Shown here: positions 7,702 through 15,789 of the stretch, piece by piece
Position numbering within the stretch: the first letter of the stretch is position 1
Layout of the letters: every line of letters begins with the position of its first letter
Origin: Pseudomonadota bacterium
GTDB lineage: Bacteria > Pseudomonadota > Alphaproteobacteria > Rhizobiales > Devosiaceae
Assembly (NCBI GenBank): GCA_023415605.1
Contig: JAEZKB010000074.1
Location: 1-30,537 of the forward strand
Direction: 5' to 3'
DNA: 30,537 bases
The notes under the pieces: generated by a model
The model's database searches: none
What the model saw: the letters and a program-made list of their open reading frames with translations, nothing else
Told to the model about the DNA's origin: nothing
Program-made: the position numbers and the translations under genes

Positions 7702-9812
7702 CCGACCCGGCGGACATCTGGTCCACGCTCGCCCAGCGGGAGCTAAAGGACACACCGCTTGAGTCCCTCAACCGCGATTATGGCGGTGTGGACGTCCGGC
7801 CCGCTTACTTCGGCAGCGATAGGACCATCCCCGGTGCCGAGCCGTTCACCCGTGGCGTGCGGGCGACGATGTATGCCAACCGCCCCTGGACCATCCGGCA
7901 ATATGCCGGCTTCTCCACCGCCCGCGAATCCAACGCCTTTTACCGCCAGAACCTGGCCGCCGGGCAGAAGGGCCTCAGCGTCGCCTTCGATCTCGCCACG
8001 CATCGCGGCTATGACAGCGACCATCCGCGGGTGACCGGCGATGTTGGCAAGGCGGGCGTTGCCATCGACTCCGTCGAGGACATGAAGATTCTCTTCGACG
8101 GCATTCCGCTCGACAAGATGTCCGTCTCCATGACCATGAACGGCGCTGTGTTGCCGGTGCTGGCCATGTTCATCGTCGCGGCGGAAGAGCAGGGGGTCGC
8201 CCAGGCCCAGCTCGACGGGACCATCCAGAACGACATCCTCAAGGAGTTCATGGTCCGCAACACCTATATCTACCCGCCGGAGCCGAGCATGCGGATCGTC
8301 GGCGACATCATCGCCCACACCGCCGAGCACATGCCGAAATGGAACTCGATTTCCATCTCTGGCTACCACATGCACGAGGCCGGGGCGACGGCGGTGCAGG
8401 AGCTGGCCTATACCATCGCCGACGGCATGGACTATGTGCGGGCCGCCCAGGCGCGTGGCCTCGATATCGATGCTTTTGCTGGCCGTCTGAGCTTCTTCTT
8501 CGGCATCGGCATGAACTTCTTCTTGGAAGTCGCAAAGCTCCGAGCCGCGCGCACCTTGTGGTCGAAGGTGATGACCGACCTCGGCGCCAAGGACCCGCGA
8601 TCGAAGATGCTGCGGACCCACTGCCAGACCTCGGGCGTGTCCCTCACCGAGCAGGACCCGCACAACAACATCGTCCGCACCACCATCGAGGCACTGGCCG
8701 CCGTGCTCGGCGGCACCCAGTCGCTCCACACCAACAGCTTCGACGAAGCCATCGCGCTGCCGACGGAGTTCTCCGCCCGCATTGCCCGAAACACCCAGCT
8801 CATCCTGCAGCACGAGAGCCGGGTGACAGATGTCGTCGATCCACTGGGCGGTTCCTACTACATCGAAAGCCTCACCGCAGACCTGGTGCAGAAAGCCTCT
8901 GCCCTCATCGCCGAGGTCGAGGCCATGGGCGGCATGACCCGCGCCGTGCAGTCGGGCCTGCCCAAACTCGAGATCGAGAAAGCGGCCGCCCTGCGCCAGG
9001 CCCGCATCGACCGAGGCGAGGATGTCATCGTCGGCGTCAACCGCTATCGGCTCGACAACGAAGCGCCCATCGCGTTCCGCGAGGTCGACAATGCCAAGGT
9101 CCGCGCCGAACAAGTCGAACGGCTCGAGCAGGTGCGTCGCAGCCGCGACGAAGAACTCTGCCAGTCCATGCTCTCGGCCCTGCGCGAATTCGCTGCCAAG
9201 GACGAAGGCAACCTCCTCGCTGCGGCTATAGAAGCGGCCCGCGCCCGCGCCACGCTGGGCGAGATTTCGCAGGCGCTCGAGGATGTGTTCGGCCGCCACC
9301 ACGCCACCACCCGCGTCATCTCCGGTGTCTATGCCGAAGGCTATGCCGGCGACCCGCAATTCGCCGCGCTGACGGAGCGCATAGCCGCCTTCCAGAACGC
9401 CGAGCAGCGCGCGCCGTCGATCTTCATTGCCAAGATGGGGCAGGACGGGCACGACCGCGGCGCCAAGGTCATCGCCTCGGCCTTCGCCGATCTCGGCTTC
9501 GAGGTGCACATGGGCGATCTCTTCGAAACCTCCACCGAAGTCGCTGACCATGTTGCCGTGCTCAATGTGGACGCGGTCGGCGTGTCCTCGCTCGCCGCCG
9601 GCCACAAGACGCTGGTGCCCGAACTGATCCACGAGCTGCATCAGCGCGGCCTTGGCGACGTCACCGTCATCGTCGGCGGCGTCATTCCCGAGCAGGACTA
9701 CGACTTTCTCCGCTCCGTCGGCGTTGCCGAAATCTTCGGCCCCGGCACCAATGTGCTCGAGGCGGCATTCTCCGTCCTCAACCAAATCGAGGGGAGGCTC
9801 TCCAACCGATGA
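7698..9812 (+). CDS. scpA: Methylmalonyl-CoA mutase (single-chain, B12-dependent)
   Basis: A 704-residue enzyme isomerising (R)-methylmalonyl-CoA to succinyl-CoA with adenosylcobalamin; the rhizobial homologue is called bhbA. The substrate-binding barrel carries RPWTIRQYAGFSTARESNAF, SVAFDLATHRGYDSDHP and SMTMNGAVLPVLA. The C-terminal cobalamin-binding domain has the DxHxxG motif (D583, H585, G588) supplying the lower-axial histidine, then the GVSSLAAGHKTLVP and VIVGGVIP strands. The frame is open upstream to about 7254, but the ATG at 7698 gives the family's normal N-terminus, follows a GAGGGGG ribosome site and overlaps pccA by 4 bases. Both domains are on one chain, so it is not the split MutAB type. 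The stop overlaps the epimerase start by 4 bases. Confidence 0.96.
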   Translation: MTDPADIWSTLAQRELKDTPLESLNRDYGGVDVRPAYFGSDRTIPGAEPFTRGVRATMYANRPWTIRQYAGFSTARESNAFYRQNLAAGQKGLSVAFDLATHRGYDSDHPRVTGDVGKAGVAIDSVEDMKILFDGIPLDKMSVSMTMNGAVLPVLAMFIVAAEEQGVAQAQLDGTIQNDILKEFMVRNTYIYPPEPSMRIVGDIIAHTAEHMPKWNSISISGYHMHEAGATAVQELAYTIADGMDYVRAAQARGLDIDAFAGRLSFFFGIGMNFFLEVAKLRAARTLWSKVMTDLGAKDPRSKMLRTHCQTSGVSLTEQDPHNNIVRTTIEALAAVLGGTQSLHTNSFDEAIALPTEFSARIARNTQLILQHESRVTDVVDPLGGSYYIESLTADLVQKASALIAEVEAMGGMTRAVQSGLPKLEIEKAAALRQARIDRGEDVIVGVNRYRLDNEAPIAFREVDNAKVRAEQVERLEQVRRSRDEELCQSMLSALREFAAKDEGNLLAAAIEAARARATLGEISQALEDVFGRHHATTRVISGVYAEGYAGDPQFAALTERIAAFQNAEQRAPSIFIAKMGQDGHDRGAKVIASAFADLGFEVHMGDLFETSTEVADHVAVLNVDAVGVSSLAAGHKTLVPELIHELHQRGLGDVTVIVGGVIPEQDYDFLRSVGVAEIFGPGTNVLEAAFSVLNQIEGRLSNR

Positions 9813-10234
9813 TCGGCCGTCTCAACCACGTCGCCATCGTCGTCCCCGATCTCGCTGCCGCGGCCGCAAAGTATCGCGACCTGCTCGGCGCCCATGTGCA
9901 TCAGCCGCATGACCTGCCCGAGCACGGCGTCACCGTTGTCTTCGTCGAATTGGAGAATTCCAAGATCGAGCTGATGACCCCGTTCGGCGACAATTCCCCG
10001 GTGGAAAAATTCCTCGCCGATCACCCGAGCGGCGGCATGCACCACGTCTGTTTCGAAGTCCCCGACATTGCCTCTGCCGCCCGTGCCCTGGTCGAAGGCG
10101 GCGCTCGCGTGCTCGGCGACGGCAAGCCGAAGACCGGCGCCCACGGCCTGCCGGTGCTGTTCCTGCATCCCAAGGACTTCGACGGCACGCTGATCGAACT
10201 GGAAGAGGTCAAGCCCGAATTGCAGCCGGCTTAG
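9809..10234 (+). CDS. mce: Methylmalonyl-CoA epimerase
   Basis: A 141-residue protein of the vicinal-oxygen-chelate (glyoxalase) fold. It interconverts (S)- and (R)-methylmalonyl-CoA, joining the carboxylase product to the mutase substrate. Two VOC repeats are visible: RLNHVAIVVPDL at the start and GMHHVCFEVPDI in the middle. Likely metal ligands are H7, H79 and E130, the last in the family ending DGTLIELEE. The ATG overlaps the mutase stop by ATGA, and GGGGAGG lies 11 bases upstream. It is the last gene of the propionate operon and faces the convergent DUF5054 gene 27 bases away. Position and length make the assignment strong. Confidence 0.94.
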   Translation: MIGRLNHVAIVVPDLAAAAAKYRDLLGAHVHQPHDLPEHGVTVVFVELENSKIELMTPFGDNSPVEKFLADHPSGGMHHVCFEVPDIASAARALVEGGARVLGDGKPKTGAHGLPVLFLHPKDFDGTLIELEEVKPELQPA

Positions 10235-10261
10235 CGGGCACCCCTGACTCGACCGTCCGGT

Positions 10262-12112
10262 CTACGCCAGCGTCACCACAAACCGCGCAGCAAAATCCCC
10301 TTCCCACCACATCGGGAAGTTCGTGCCCCACTTGTTGTTGTGAAGGTTGAACCGGATTCCCGCAGAAAAGTCCGGCGGTGACTTTTCGAACGGAAAGAAC
10401 TTCGATCCCGCCGGCCCCACCAGCGGTGTATCGAGCGGGGTGATCTCGAAGCCCTTGCCGCGCACTCCGAACACCGCCTGCAACTGCCCGCCGCCCATCG
10501 GCGCCACGCGCGCGGCCGGCTGCCACAACCCCATCTTCAGGAACTGCCACTCGCCTGCATCGGCCGGCGTGAAGGTCACGAAGCTCGCTTCCGGCATGCG
10601 GTTGGCGGGCTTGTTGATCATCCGCACGGTGATCTCGAGTCGCGTCGTGTCGAGCGCGCGGAAGGCATAGTCGACGCGGGCGGGGGCGCCGAGTTCGGCA
10701 TGCGCCTGCGCATCCATCAGCCCGTCCGGAGCAGGGACGAATGACGCTGAACGCGCCGTCCTCGCCCTTTCCAGCCCCGGCTTGGCGTGATCGAGAATGG
10801 CCCATTCTTCTCGGTGGGTGAGGTAGGTGTCCATGTGCGCATCGACATCGGAGGCGTCATAGCTCTCGTAGCGATAGCCGAGCAGGCTGCCGCTTGCGCC
10901 CACCAGCGACTGCCCGCCGGGCGCGGTGATCGTCATCACGTCGCCCGTCGGCCCGCGCTCCACCCGCCAGCCATCGGCTCCAACCGTCTCGGACTCGCCG
11001 GCCACCTCCGCCAGCGTGCGATCGGCGTCATCGAGTTCCGCCACCGCCGCATCAAGGTACCCACGCTGCTCCGCCCAGCTCGCCTCGGAATAGGCGAAAC
11101 GGTGGTCGGTCTTGCGCAGCGCGTCGAAATCCGCCCGGTCCCAAGCCGTGGTGTCCCGAAGGTACGACTTGATGTCGACGCCCCAGGTATGCTCGGCCAC
11201 CAGCGTCAGACCGCGCCCGAAGGCACGCCGCTCCGGTGTCAGCCCCTCGGTCACGAACTGCTCGTAGAGCCGCTGCAGCGCCAGGAAGCGCTTGATCTTA
11301 ATAGGATCCGACCCGGCGCCGTGAATCCAGTTGTCACCCAGTTCGATGTCGACCACCGGAAAGTCTGCCCGACGCTCCCACAGTAGTGCTCCGTAAGCAT
11401 CGAGGGTCGAGGCCTTCACCGTCACAGCCGGAAAGTGCCGCGCCATGTCGCGGTAGACTTCCGCCGTCTGCGGCACGCTTTGCGGCCCCATATTGTCGTT
11501 GGTGTGCGCGAAGCTGAGGCCCGTATCGAACCCCTTCGGGAAATGCGTCGCGCCATAGCTCTTCTGATACATGACCACGACCTCTGAGCCGTCCGGCGCG
11601 CGCCAGCGGAACACGTCCGGCACGTCGGGCGGCGGCGAGGCGGTGTTGACCCCCAGGTGCAGGAACTTCACCCCCTCCTCGGCCAGCAGCGGCACGATGC
11701 CGAGCGTATGCCCCGGCACGTCCGTCATCTTGGCGGCGATGGTGGTCATGCCGAACCGCTTATCGAGTTCGGCCGAATAGCTGAGCCCCGCCCGGAACAG
11801 GTCCGGGCTCATCAGCTCCGAATGCGTGGTGAAAGGGAGGGCGTGCCAGCGGATCAGTCCCCGCTCGATGGCCCGCTCCAGCCGCCTGACCTTCTCGGCC
11901 GGCTGCGTCGCCAGATGGTCGGCGATCAGCCACGCCCCCGTTGTCCAGATGAAGGCCGGCGCGTCCGAATTCTCGGCGAAGAAATGCTCGCCCGTCTCGA
12001 TCGCCTGCGGAATGAAACGCTCGTGATATTGCGCCCTGACCTTGGCCGCGTGGTCGGTGAAGCCGATGTCGAGATGCGTCTTGAAGATCAGGTGAATGGT
12101 CTTGTCGGCCAT
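10262..12112 (-). CDS. DUF5054 protein, GH38-like alpha-mannosidase superfamily
   Basis: A 616-residue protein. The N-terminal KTHLDIGFTD (H13, D15) corresponds to the metal-binding H-x-D motif of glycoside hydrolase family 38 alpha-mannosidases, and the following segments FIWTTGAWLI, DVPGHTLGIVPLLAEEGVKFLHLGVN and LGDNWIHGAGSDP fit a deacetylase-like seven-stranded barrel. The C-terminal half is beta-rich. I recognise it as the DUF5054 group, whose substrates are poorly known. No signal peptide is evident, so it probably acts in the cytoplasm on imported material. It lies 10 bases after the LacI gene on the same strand, and the pair diverges from a sugar-type ABC importer operon, so a role in degrading the imported glycoside is likely. 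The family call is good; hydrolytic activity is inferred. Confidence 0.8.
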   Translation of the reverse strand: MADKTIHLIFKTHLDIGFTDHAAKVRAQYHERFIPQAIETGEHFFAENSDAPAFIWTTGAWLIADHLATQPAEKVRRLERAIERGLIRWHALPFTTHSELMSPDLFRAGLSYSAELDKRFGMTTIAAKMTDVPGHTLGIVPLLAEEGVKFLHLGVNTASPPPDVPDVFRWRAPDGSEVVVMYQKSYGATHFPKGFDTGLSFAHTNDNMGPQSVPQTAEVYRDMARHFPAVTVKASTLDAYGALLWERRADFPVVDIELGDNWIHGAGSDPIKIKRFLALQRLYEQFVTEGLTPERRAFGRGLTLVAEHTWGVDIKSYLRDTTAWDRADFDALRKTDHRFAYSEASWAEQRGYLDAAVAELDDADRTLAEVAGESETVGADGWRVERGPTGDVMTITAPGGQSLVGASGSLLGYRYESYDASDVDAHMDTYLTHREEWAILDHAKPGLERARTARSASFVPAPDGLMDAQAHAELGAPARVDYAFRALDTTRLEITVRMINKPANRMPEASFVTFTPADAGEWQFLKMGLWQPAARVAPMGGGQLQAVFGVRGKGFEITPLDTPLVGPAGSKFFPFEKSPPDFSAGIRFNLHNNKWGTNFPMWWEGDFAARFVVTLA

Positions 12113-12122
12113 GAATAGTCCT

Positions 12123-13172
12123 TCAGCCCACCGTGCTGCGCACGACGAGCTTGGTGGAAATGGTTTCGGTCATCGACGGTGAGTTGGGGTTCTTGAGACG
12201 CCGCAGGATCAGCCGCACCAGCGCTCGCACGCGCTCATCGAGGTCGAACCGCACCGTGGTCAGGTCATAGCTTTGCCAGCGCGCCGCATTGATGTCGTCA
12301 AAGCCGATCACCTTGACGTCCTGGGGCACCTTGAGTCCCAGTTCGTGCCGCAGCGCGTCGAGCACACCGAACGCGCCGACATCGTTGGCAGCGAAGATGG
12401 CATCGGCGCCGTCGCCGAGCCGGAAAAGGTCTATCGTCGCCTTGTGCGCCGTCGCATAGGTGTAGTCGCCACGCATCACGATCGGCGGCGCCAGCCCGCG
12501 CTCGGCGATCACCGTCCGCACCATGCGCTCGCGCGCCCGCGCCGCCAGCGACAGCGGCAGGCCGCCGAGAAAGGCGATGCGCCGCGCCCCAAATCCTTGC
12601 ATCAGCGCGATGGCCTGTTCGATTCCCTCGCGCTGCAACACATCGAGTCGGTCGGTCAGCGGTCCCTGTTCGGCCGGCGGCTCGTCGCCATGCGGATAGC
12701 CGACATAGATCGGCACCGCCTTGTGCAGCACCCGCGCCAGCGTTTGCGGACGTACCGCCTCGGCATAGGCGATGACCGAGTCCGGGTTGAAGCCCTTCAT
12801 GTAGGTCAGCAGCGTTTCGTCCATGGTGAGGTCGCTGCCGGTGCGGAAAAGCAGTACCGCAAAGCCCTCGGCCTGCAGCGCTACCGTCAGCGCGTCGATC
12901 TCCTGGCTCTCCCAGGGGCTGGCGACCGTCGGCACGATCAGCGCCACGAGATGCGAGCGCCCCGTCACCATCGAGCGCGCTGCCATGTCCGGCGTGTAGT
13001 TGAGCTCCTGCGCGATCTTGAGGATCAGGTCGCGCTTTTCCGGCTTGATCGAGGCGTGCGGGTTGAAGGCCCGGCTCACCATCACGCGCGATACGTCGGC
13101 GGCGCTGGCCACCATCTCGGCGGTCGCGCGGCGCGGCGGCGATTTCATGGTTTCGCTCAAATGGCGCCCCAT
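12123..13172 (-). CDS. LacI-family transcriptional regulator
   Basis: A 349-residue regulator with an N-terminal HTH (about 15-70: TAEMVASAADVSRVMVSRAF and the hinge YTPDMAARSM), then a periplasmic-binding-protein-like ligand domain (LVALIVPTVASPWESQEIDA, DAIFAANDVGAFGVLDALR, VKVIGFDDINAARWQ). LacI proteins usually repress a neighbouring sugar-use operon until a sugar or sugar phosphate binds. This gene is followed by the DUF5054 gene and diverges from the CUT1 importer operon at 13444, with an AATCGATT-centred operator candidate in between, so it probably controls both directions. The ATG at 13172 is used; an alternative ATG at 13148 (MKSPPRRATAEM) would leave the DNA-binding domain intact and has a slightly better upstream GAG. 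Family secure, start uncertain. Confidence 0.92.
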   Translation of the reverse strand: MGRHLSETMKSPPRRATAEMVASAADVSRVMVSRAFNPHASIKPEKRDLILKIAQELNYTPDMAARSMVTGRSHLVALIVPTVASPWESQEIDALTVALQAEGFAVLLFRTGSDLTMDETLLTYMKGFNPDSVIAYAEAVRPQTLARVLHKAVPIYVGYPHGDEPPAEQGPLTDRLDVLQREGIEQAIALMQGFGARRIAFLGGLPLSLAARARERMVRTVIAERGLAPPIVMRGDYTYATAHKATIDLFRLGDGADAIFAANDVGAFGVLDALRHELGLKVPQDVKVIGFDDINAARWQSYDLTTVRFDLDERVRALVRLILRRLKNPNSPSMTETISTKLVVRSTVG

Positions 13173-13184
13173 TTTGATAGCGTG

Positions 13185-13198
13185 TGCAATCGATTACC
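13185..13198. promoter_or_regulatory. Candidate LacI-family operator
   Basis: The 14-bp site TGCAATCGATTACC has the perfect palindrome AATCGATT at its centre with a CG midpoint and a TG left edge, the layout usual for LacI-family operators. It lies 13-26 bases before the lacI-type start codon, in the divergent promoter region. The palindrome is direct; the assignment to this regulator is inferred. Confidence 0.55.
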
Positions 13199-13212
13199 AC
13201 GCCGGGCGTGGT
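13196..13212. promoter_or_regulatory. Second dyad adjoining the LacI operator
   Basis: ACCACGC (13196-13202) and GCGTGGT (13206-13212) are perfect inverted repeats around CGG. The dyad touches the AATCGATT site. It could be a site for a second regulator or a hairpin in a leader transcript. Function is unknown. Confidence 0.35.
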
Positions 13213-13443
13213 GGGCCGGCGCAGCCACGATATCCACACCGCGCAGTTTTCGCTACTTTTCATTGCAGTTTTGTGAATTAATGCCATCGCCGACGACCGG
13301 ACCTGAGGAGGATCACGTCGGCCGTGCGAGCATGAAATGAAAGCGTGTTCATCGCTCTGTCACGTCAGGGAGGTAGAGACCCCGCGGATGCCAAAGGCCG
13401 GCAAGGCAGGCATCGCTGGGCTCAAAAAGGGAAGGCGCTCACA

Positions 13444-14772
13444 ATGAAGCTGCTATTCGCTGGTCTCGCGGCCATCACCGTCGCGCTCACGACCACCACC
13501 GTATTCTCGCAGGATCTGCGCATCCTCTCCGCCGTCACCGGCGGCAAGGACGCGGCGGAGCACGAGTTGTTCGTCAAGGAGCTCGAACAGCACCTCGGAA
13601 TCGACATTGAAATGGTCAAGCCCGAGGCCGACTACAACAATGTGCTGTTCACCTCGCTCGCCAGTGGCGAGCAGTACGATCTCGTCTATGGCGATAGCGG
13701 CATGCTCGCCAACTTCATCGATCAGGGCGCCATCATGGACCTGACCGATCGCATTGCCGCTTCTCCGGTGCTCTCCGACACCGCTACCATTCCCGAAGCC
13801 GAATGGGCGCTGTTCGATGTCGAAGGCCGCAAGTGGGCCGTGCCCAACAAGTTCGAAGGCGGCACCCTGCCGACCGTCCGCGCCGACTGGCTCGAAGAGT
13901 TCGGCATGAAGGACCCGGTCACGCTCGCCGACTGGGAGGCCTATTGGCGCAAGGCCAAGGAAGTGAAGGGCGCCTACGGCATTTCGACTGCCGGCCTCTA
14001 CGACATCCAGGGCTTCATGTCGGCCGCCGGCGTCAAGTACGGCTACGTCATGGTCGACGGCAAGCGTACCGTGCCTTACGCCACCCCGGCCGCCGCCGAG
14101 ATCTACGACTGGTTCGGCAAGATGAGCAAAGAGGGGCTCGTCGATCCAGCCTTCCCGACCAATGGCTCGGGCGACTTCCGCAGCCAGTTCATGACCGACC
14201 GCGTCGCCACCGTGACCTATTGGGATGCCTGGGTGGGCCTCTTCAACAACATCATGGCCACCGACCATCCAGAGTCTTCCTTCGAGGCCAAGGGCGTCAA
14301 CGGCGTCCCCGGTCCGGATGGCAAGATCATGCTGCGCCGCGGCGCGGCTTCGCTCTGGTTCGTGCCGGCCAATGCCCAGCACGTCGACAATGCCATCAAG
14401 TTCCTCGAGTTCTGGCATTCCGAGCCCGGCTACATCATGGGCACGCTCGGCATCAAGGACGTGGACTACACCGTCACCGCCGACGGCAAGTATGAGCTGA
14501 CCGACCAGGGCAAGTCCCACGGCATGGATCACGGCGCCCCGCGCGTCGCCTCCACCAAGTGGCAGAACCCGTTCCCGGCGCTGCCCGGCGTCAAGGAAGC
14601 GCAGGACATCGTGCTCGCCAATTCGAGCATCGAATACATGCCGACGGGATGGTCCGACGCCCAGACCATCGTCCAGAAATACGCCTACCCGGCCATGCTC
14701 GGTGAGATCACCGGCGCCGAAGCTGTCGCCAAGATGGACGAAGAGCTCCGCGCCGCCGGTCTCATCGACTAA
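13444..14772 (+). CDS. CUT1-type ABC importer, extracellular solute-binding protein (family 1)
   Basis: A 442-residue periplasmic binding protein. The first 22 residues (MKLLFAGLAAITVALTTTTV plus FS) form a Sec signal peptide, with cleavage likely before QDLRIL. The body has the family-1 pattern of carbohydrate binders: NVLFTSLASGEQYDLVYGDS, GAIMDLTDRI, WAVPNKFEGGTLPTVRADWL, then C-terminal lobe helices (KFLEFWHSEPGY and others). The frame stays open upstream to 13345, but the ATG at 13444 begins the signal peptide and has GGGAAGG about 9 bases before it. It is the first gene of a six-gene plus-strand operon divergent from the LacI gene. A stable hairpin follows its stop codon. The ligand cannot be read from sequence; the operon suggests a polyol or glycoside derivative. 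Confidence 0.9.
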   Translation: MKLLFAGLAAITVALTTTTVFSQDLRILSAVTGGKDAAEHELFVKELEQHLGIDIEMVKPEADYNNVLFTSLASGEQYDLVYGDSGMLANFIDQGAIMDLTDRIAASPVLSDTATIPEAEWALFDVEGRKWAVPNKFEGGTLPTVRADWLEEFGMKDPVTLADWEAYWRKAKEVKGAYGISTAGLYDIQGFMSAAGVKYGYVMVDGKRTVPYATPAAAEIYDWFGKMSKEGLVDPAFPTNGSGDFRSQFMTDRVATVTYWDAWVGLFNNIMATDHPESSFEAKGVNGVPGPDGKIMLRRGAASLWFVPANAQHVDNAIKFLEFWHSEPGYIMGTLGIKDVDYTVTADGKYELTDQGKSHGMDHGAPRVASTKWQNPFPALPGVKEAQDIVLANSSIEYMPTGWSDAQTIVQKYAYPAMLGEITGAEAVAKMDEELRAAGLID

Positions 14773-14793
14773 GTCTTCCTCCCCCAGGAAAGG

Positions 14794-14819
14794 CCCTCGC
14801 GAGCTTCGGCTCGCGGGGG
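14794..14819 (+). promoter_or_regulatory. UUCG-capped intercistronic stem-loop between binding protein and permease
   Basis: An 11-bp stem (14794-14804 with 14809-14819, one G-U pair) is closed by the loop TTCG on a C-G pair, the extra-stable tetraloop type. There is no T-run after it, and the next gene has its own ribosome site (GAGG), so it is probably not a full terminator. Such hairpins commonly protect the upstream binding-protein message and lower permease expression. Confidence 0.6.
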
Positions 14820-14835
14820 TCCCTGCGAGGCACCG

Positions 14836-15786
14836 ATGGCAGACACCACCTCCACCACGATCGTTGCACGCCCCACCCTCGCCAGACGCGACCGCTGGGC
14901 CGAAACCCGCCGCGCCATGCGCCGGCACTGGGTGCTCTATCTGCTGATCGCGCCGGTGCTCATCTACTTTGCCATCTTCCTCTTCTACCCCATGGCGCAG
15001 GGCATTCATCTGAGCACCCAGAAGGCCGGCCTGCTCGGTCCGGTCGGCTTCATCGGGCTCGAGAACTACCGCAAGATTTTCGCCAGCCCCGATGTCTGGC
15101 GCGCCACCATCAACACGATCGTCCTGGCCACCGGCATCACGCTGCTCGGCACCTTCATGCCGCTGATCCCCGCCATCGCCTTGGCCGAGATCACCCCGAT
15201 GTGGATGCGCCGCACCTTTCAGACGGTGATCTACACGCCGTATCTGCTGAGCTGGGTCATCATCATCGGCATCTGGGCCAATACCCTCTCGCCCATCGGC
15301 CTCGTCAACTCGATCCTGATGGGCCTGGGCCTCATCGACCAGCCGATCCTCTTCTTCGCCCATCCCGACTGGGCCCGCCCGCTCGTCATCGGCCAGACCG
15401 TCTGGCGCGATATGGGCTTTCACGCATTGATCTACTATTCCGCGCTGCTGTCGATGAACCCCGACACGGTCGATGCCGCCGAGATCGACGGCGCCAACGG
15501 GCTGCAGAAGATCTGGTACATCGTCATCCCGCATCTCAAGCCGATGATCGCCGTGGTCTTCATCATCATCCTGCAGGGCTCGCTGCACACCTTCGACTCG
15601 GCGTTCCTGATGATCAATGGCCGCACGGCAGACCAGATCACCACCCTCGCCATCTACTCCTACCAGAAGGGCCTCTTGCAGTTCGACCTGGGTATGGCCA
15701 GCGCGGCCGGTGTGGTGCTGCTGGCGCTGTGCCTGATCATTGCCGGCATTACCCGGCTCGTCCTCCCCAACGCGACCCGGATGTGA
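14836..15786 (+). CDS. CUT1-type ABC importer permease (MalF/UgpA-like)
   Basis: A 316-residue inner-membrane permease. A 40-residue cytosolic N-terminus precedes hydrophobic spans beginning WVLYLLIAPVLIYFAIFLFY; five further spans follow. The ATPase-docking EAA loop is clear (DAAEIDGANGLQKIWYIVIP, about residues 213-232). The ATG at 14836 has GAGG 8 bases upstream. It forms a heterodimer with the next gene product to carry ligand from the binding protein at 13444. No ATP-binding subunit is encoded in this operon, so the system must borrow one, either the ATPase at 23014 or a shared MalK/UgpC-type protein elsewhere. Confidence 0.92.
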   Translation: MADTTSTTIVARPTLARRDRWAETRRAMRRHWVLYLLIAPVLIYFAIFLFYPMAQGIHLSTQKAGLLGPVGFIGLENYRKIFASPDVWRATINTIVLATGITLLGTFMPLIPAIALAEITPMWMRRTFQTVIYTPYLLSWVIIIGIWANTLSPIGLVNSILMGLGLIDQPILFFAHPDWARPLVIGQTVWRDMGFHALIYYSALLSMNPDTVDAAEIDGANGLQKIWYIVIPHLKPMIAVVFIIILQGSLHTFDSAFLMINGRTADQITTLAIYSYQKGLLQFDLGMASAAGVVLLALCLIIAGITRLVLPNATRM

Positions 15787-15789
15787 TCG

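Noticed and set aside
5683..7755. A 690-codon minus-strand open frame opposite pccA
   Set aside because: pccA is unambiguous on the plus strand; the antisense product is compositionally odd and matches nothing I know.
7743..9785. A 680-codon minus-strand open frame opposite the mutase gene
   Set aside because: The mutase is unambiguous; the antisense frame is a GC shadow.
13345..13443. N-terminal extension of the first binding protein by 33 codons
   Set aside because: It would bury the signal peptide; the ATG at 13444 has a ribosome site and starts a normal Sec signal.
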